Shown one piece after another: positions 62,527 to 64,000 of a stretch of DNA of 64,000 bases; position 1 is the first letter of the stretch, and every line of letters starts with the position of its first letter. The position numbers and the translations under genes were made by a program. This stretch comes from DATEDA01 sp963754305. GTDB lineage: Bacteria > Pseudomonadota > Gammaproteobacteria > Burkholderiales > SG8-39. Below the pieces are notes generated by a model that was not told the DNA's origin, searched no databases, and saw only the letters and a program-made list of their open reading frames with translations. The DNA is taken from positions 1-64,000 of the forward strand of contig CAVWFR010000037.1 of assembly GCA_963754305.1 (NCBI GenBank). The letters are read 5' to 3'.

Positions 62527-63503
62527 CAGTCGAACCTCACCCGCGGGTCGACGAGGGTGTAGGAGATGTCGGTCAGGATCAGGCCGGCGATGTAGAGCAC
62601 CGAGCCCAGGAACACCATCGAGCGCACCACGGCGAAGTCCTGCGCCTGGATCGCCTCGATCGTGTAGCTGCCGAGCCCCGGGATGCCGAAGAACGACTCC
62701 GAGAGGAGGCTACCCATGAAGAGCAGTGGGATGACGACCACTACGCCGGTGAGCACCGGGATCATCGCGTTCTTCAGCACGTGGCGGAACAATACCGTCG
62801 TCTCGGCCAGCCCCTTGGCGCGCGCCGTCCGGACATAGTCCTTCCCCATCTCCTCGAGAAAGATCGTGCGGTACCAGCGCGCGCCCGACCCGATCCCGCT
62901 CACTACGCCGACCGCGACCGGCAATACCACGAACTTCCACGCATCCCCGCCGCCCTGGAAGCCCGAGATCGGCGCGAGGCTCCAAAGTTTGCTGACGAGA
63001 TACTGGCCGCCGATGATGTAGAACAGCGCCGAGATCGACATCAGCGCAACGCACAGCACGACGCCCCAGAAATCGAGATACGTGGCGCGGAAGAACGCCA
63101 TCAGCAGCGCAAACGTGATGTTGACCGCGAGGCCGACGAGAAGCACCGGTATCGCCAGGGCGAGGCTGGGCCACATCCGCGTGCGGATCTCGTGCGCGAT
63201 ATCGCGCTTGTCGTCGGCCTGGCCGAAGTCGAAGACGAAGAGCCGCGCCGATTTCTCGTAGAAGATTGTCCCGGTCAGGCGCGCCACGCCTTGCGCCCCG
63301 ACGTCGAAGAGGAGCGGCTTGTCGTAGCCGCGCTCGGCTTTCCATTTTTCGATCGCGTCCGGGGTCACCCGCTTGACGCCGAGCGCGAGCCGCGCCATGT
63401 CATCGGGCGTGTTGACCACGAAGAACAGCGCGAAGGTGATGAGGTTGACCCCGATGAGGATCGGGATCGCGTACAGGCACCGCCGGACGATGTAGGCGAG
63501 CAT
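62526..63503 (-). CDS. yejB: Peptide ABC transporter permease (YejB type)
   Basis: A 325-residue DppB/YejB-type permease: YIVRRCLYAIPILIGVNLITF at the N-terminus, docking loop DYVRTARAKGLAETTVLFRHVLKNAMIP, and the ending DISYTLVDPRVRF typical of the family. It lies 4 bp after the binding-protein gene and shares one base with yejE. Confidence 0.93.
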   Translation of the reverse strand: MLAYIVRRCLYAIPILIGVNLITFALFFVVNTPDDMARLALGVKRVTPDAIEKWKAERGYDKPLLFDVGAQGVARLTGTIFYEKSARLFVFDFGQADDKRDIAHEIRTRMWPSLALAIPVLLVGLAVNITFALLMAFFRATYLDFWGVVLCVALMSISALFYIIGGQYLVSKLWSLAPISGFQGGGDAWKFVVLPVAVGVVSGIGSGARWYRTIFLEEMGKDYVRTARAKGLAETTVLFRHVLKNAMIPVLTGVVVVIPLLFMGSLLSESFFGIPGLGSYTIEAIQAQDFAVVRSMVFLGSVLYIAGLILTDISYTLVDPRVRFD

Positions 63504-63507
63504 CGCC

Positions 63508-64000
63508 CTAGGCGCGCCGGGCGGCGGCGCGCTCGCGCCGCCGGTAGCTCACGAGCGCAGGCAGGCCACCGAGAACCAGCACTGCGATCGCGAGTGCGAT
63601 CGGCCAGAGCACCGGCTGGTTCCAGGTCGCACGCTCGACCTCGCGGCGGTCGACGTCGATCCGGCGGTATTTGATGCCGTTCCTCGCCATCTGATTCGGC
63701 TTGAGGTTGTGGAGCCAGTCGTGATACAGGCCGTAGGTCTTCGGGTGAAGTCCGAACGACCACGGCGCGTCCGCGCGGAGAATCTCCACCATGCGATCGA
63801 TCAACGCCTGGCGCGCCGGGCCGTTCTCCATGTCCTTCACTCGCTCGAACAGCCGGTCGTACTCGGGGTTGGCATAGTTCGCCGCGTTCTCGCCCTGGAA
63901 CTTGGTGCGGCTCTGCGGGCCGTAAAAGAGGAACAGGAAGTTCTCGGGATCCGGGTAATCGGCGTTCCAGCCCCAGACGAAGATCTGACCGGTGCCCTTG
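63508..64000 (-). CDS. Peptide ABC transporter binding protein, C-terminal part
   Basis: About 163 residues of a family 5 extracellular solute-binding protein enter from the right edge, in frame to base 64000 (FVWGWNADYPDPENFLFLFYGPQSRTKF, then YANPEYDRLFERVKDM and APWSFGLHPKTY). The N-terminus lies outside the window. It ends unusually with a membrane helix (WPIALAIAVLVLGGLPALVSYR) and basic tail, so this binding protein is anchored at its C-terminus, unlike typical YejA. Confidence 0.88.
   Translation of the reverse strand, partial: KGTGQIFVWGWNADYPDPENFLFLFYGPQSRTKFQGENAANYANPEYDRLFERVKDMENGPARQALIDRMVEILRADAPWSFGLHPKTYGLYHDWLHNLKPNQMARNGIKYRRIDVDRREVERATWNQPVLWPIALAIAVLVLGGLPALVSYRRRERAAARRA

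Overview
The window is high-GC chromosomal DNA that looks like a betaproteobacterium. Supporting signs are the pyrG-kdsA-eno-ftsB run, the neighbouring mltD, yafS-like, rnhA and dnaQ genes, TAXI-type solute receptors, ETF/ETF-QO with DmdC-like acyl-CoA dehydrogenase genes, and heavy use of GTG starts and 1-4 bp stop/start overlaps. No rRNA, tRNA or CRISPR array was seen. This placement rests on gene content and reading only; no database search was run.

Layout. 1-2361 is a decayed IS21-family element that has cut a small membrane-protein gene. 2849-3454 is a SnoaL-like protein. 3659-7487 is a three-gene leftward unit: a zinc-ribbon membrane protein (frameshifted), a TAXI-family periplasmic receptor and a Ser/Thr kinase-like protein with a PEGA tail that lacks the catalytic Asp. 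7687-8862 is a MetE-like protein. 8941-9087 is the stump of a GAF-domain gene.

9005-19922 (perhaps to 22210) is the most striking part. It is a tightly packed leftward cluster of ICMT-like methyltransferase, two paralogous exported alpha/beta hydrolases, a condensation-type acyltransferase, FabL-like enoyl reductase, FabG-like ketoreductase, an AcpXL-like acyl carrier protein, a double-hotdog dehydratase-like protein, a KS with the catalytic Cys, a KS with Ser in its place, and a fused phosphopantetheinyl transferase/LpxL-type acyltransferase. It looks like a self-contained specialised fatty-acid system whose ACP-hotdog-KS-KS-acyltransferase order recalls the rhizobial very-long-chain acpXL-lpxXL cluster. 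A PhyH dioxygenase and a SAF-domain dehydrogenase lie directly upstream.

22410-26583 is the housekeeping pyrG-kdsA-eno-ftsB operon with a good promoter. 26710-29330 is a NitT/TauT-type ABC importer. 29463-35827 is histidine catabolism (a second MetE-like gene, hutU, hutH, hutG, convergent hutI). 35926-45668 is acyl-CoA and electron-transfer metabolism: fused 3-oxoacid CoA-transferase, thioesterase, ETF-QO, TetR, GNAT, acyl-CoA dehydrogenase, EtfAB and a class III CoA-transferase. 45823-48138 is an orphan form II CoxL-like molybdoenzyme subunit. 48245-50706 holds enoyl-CoA hydratase and acyl-CoA ligase genes. 50735-59060 is dnaQ, an RND efflux pair, rnhA, a yafS-like methyltransferase, a MITE-like element and mltD. 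59096-64000 is a Yej/Opp-type peptide ABC transporter cut by the window end.
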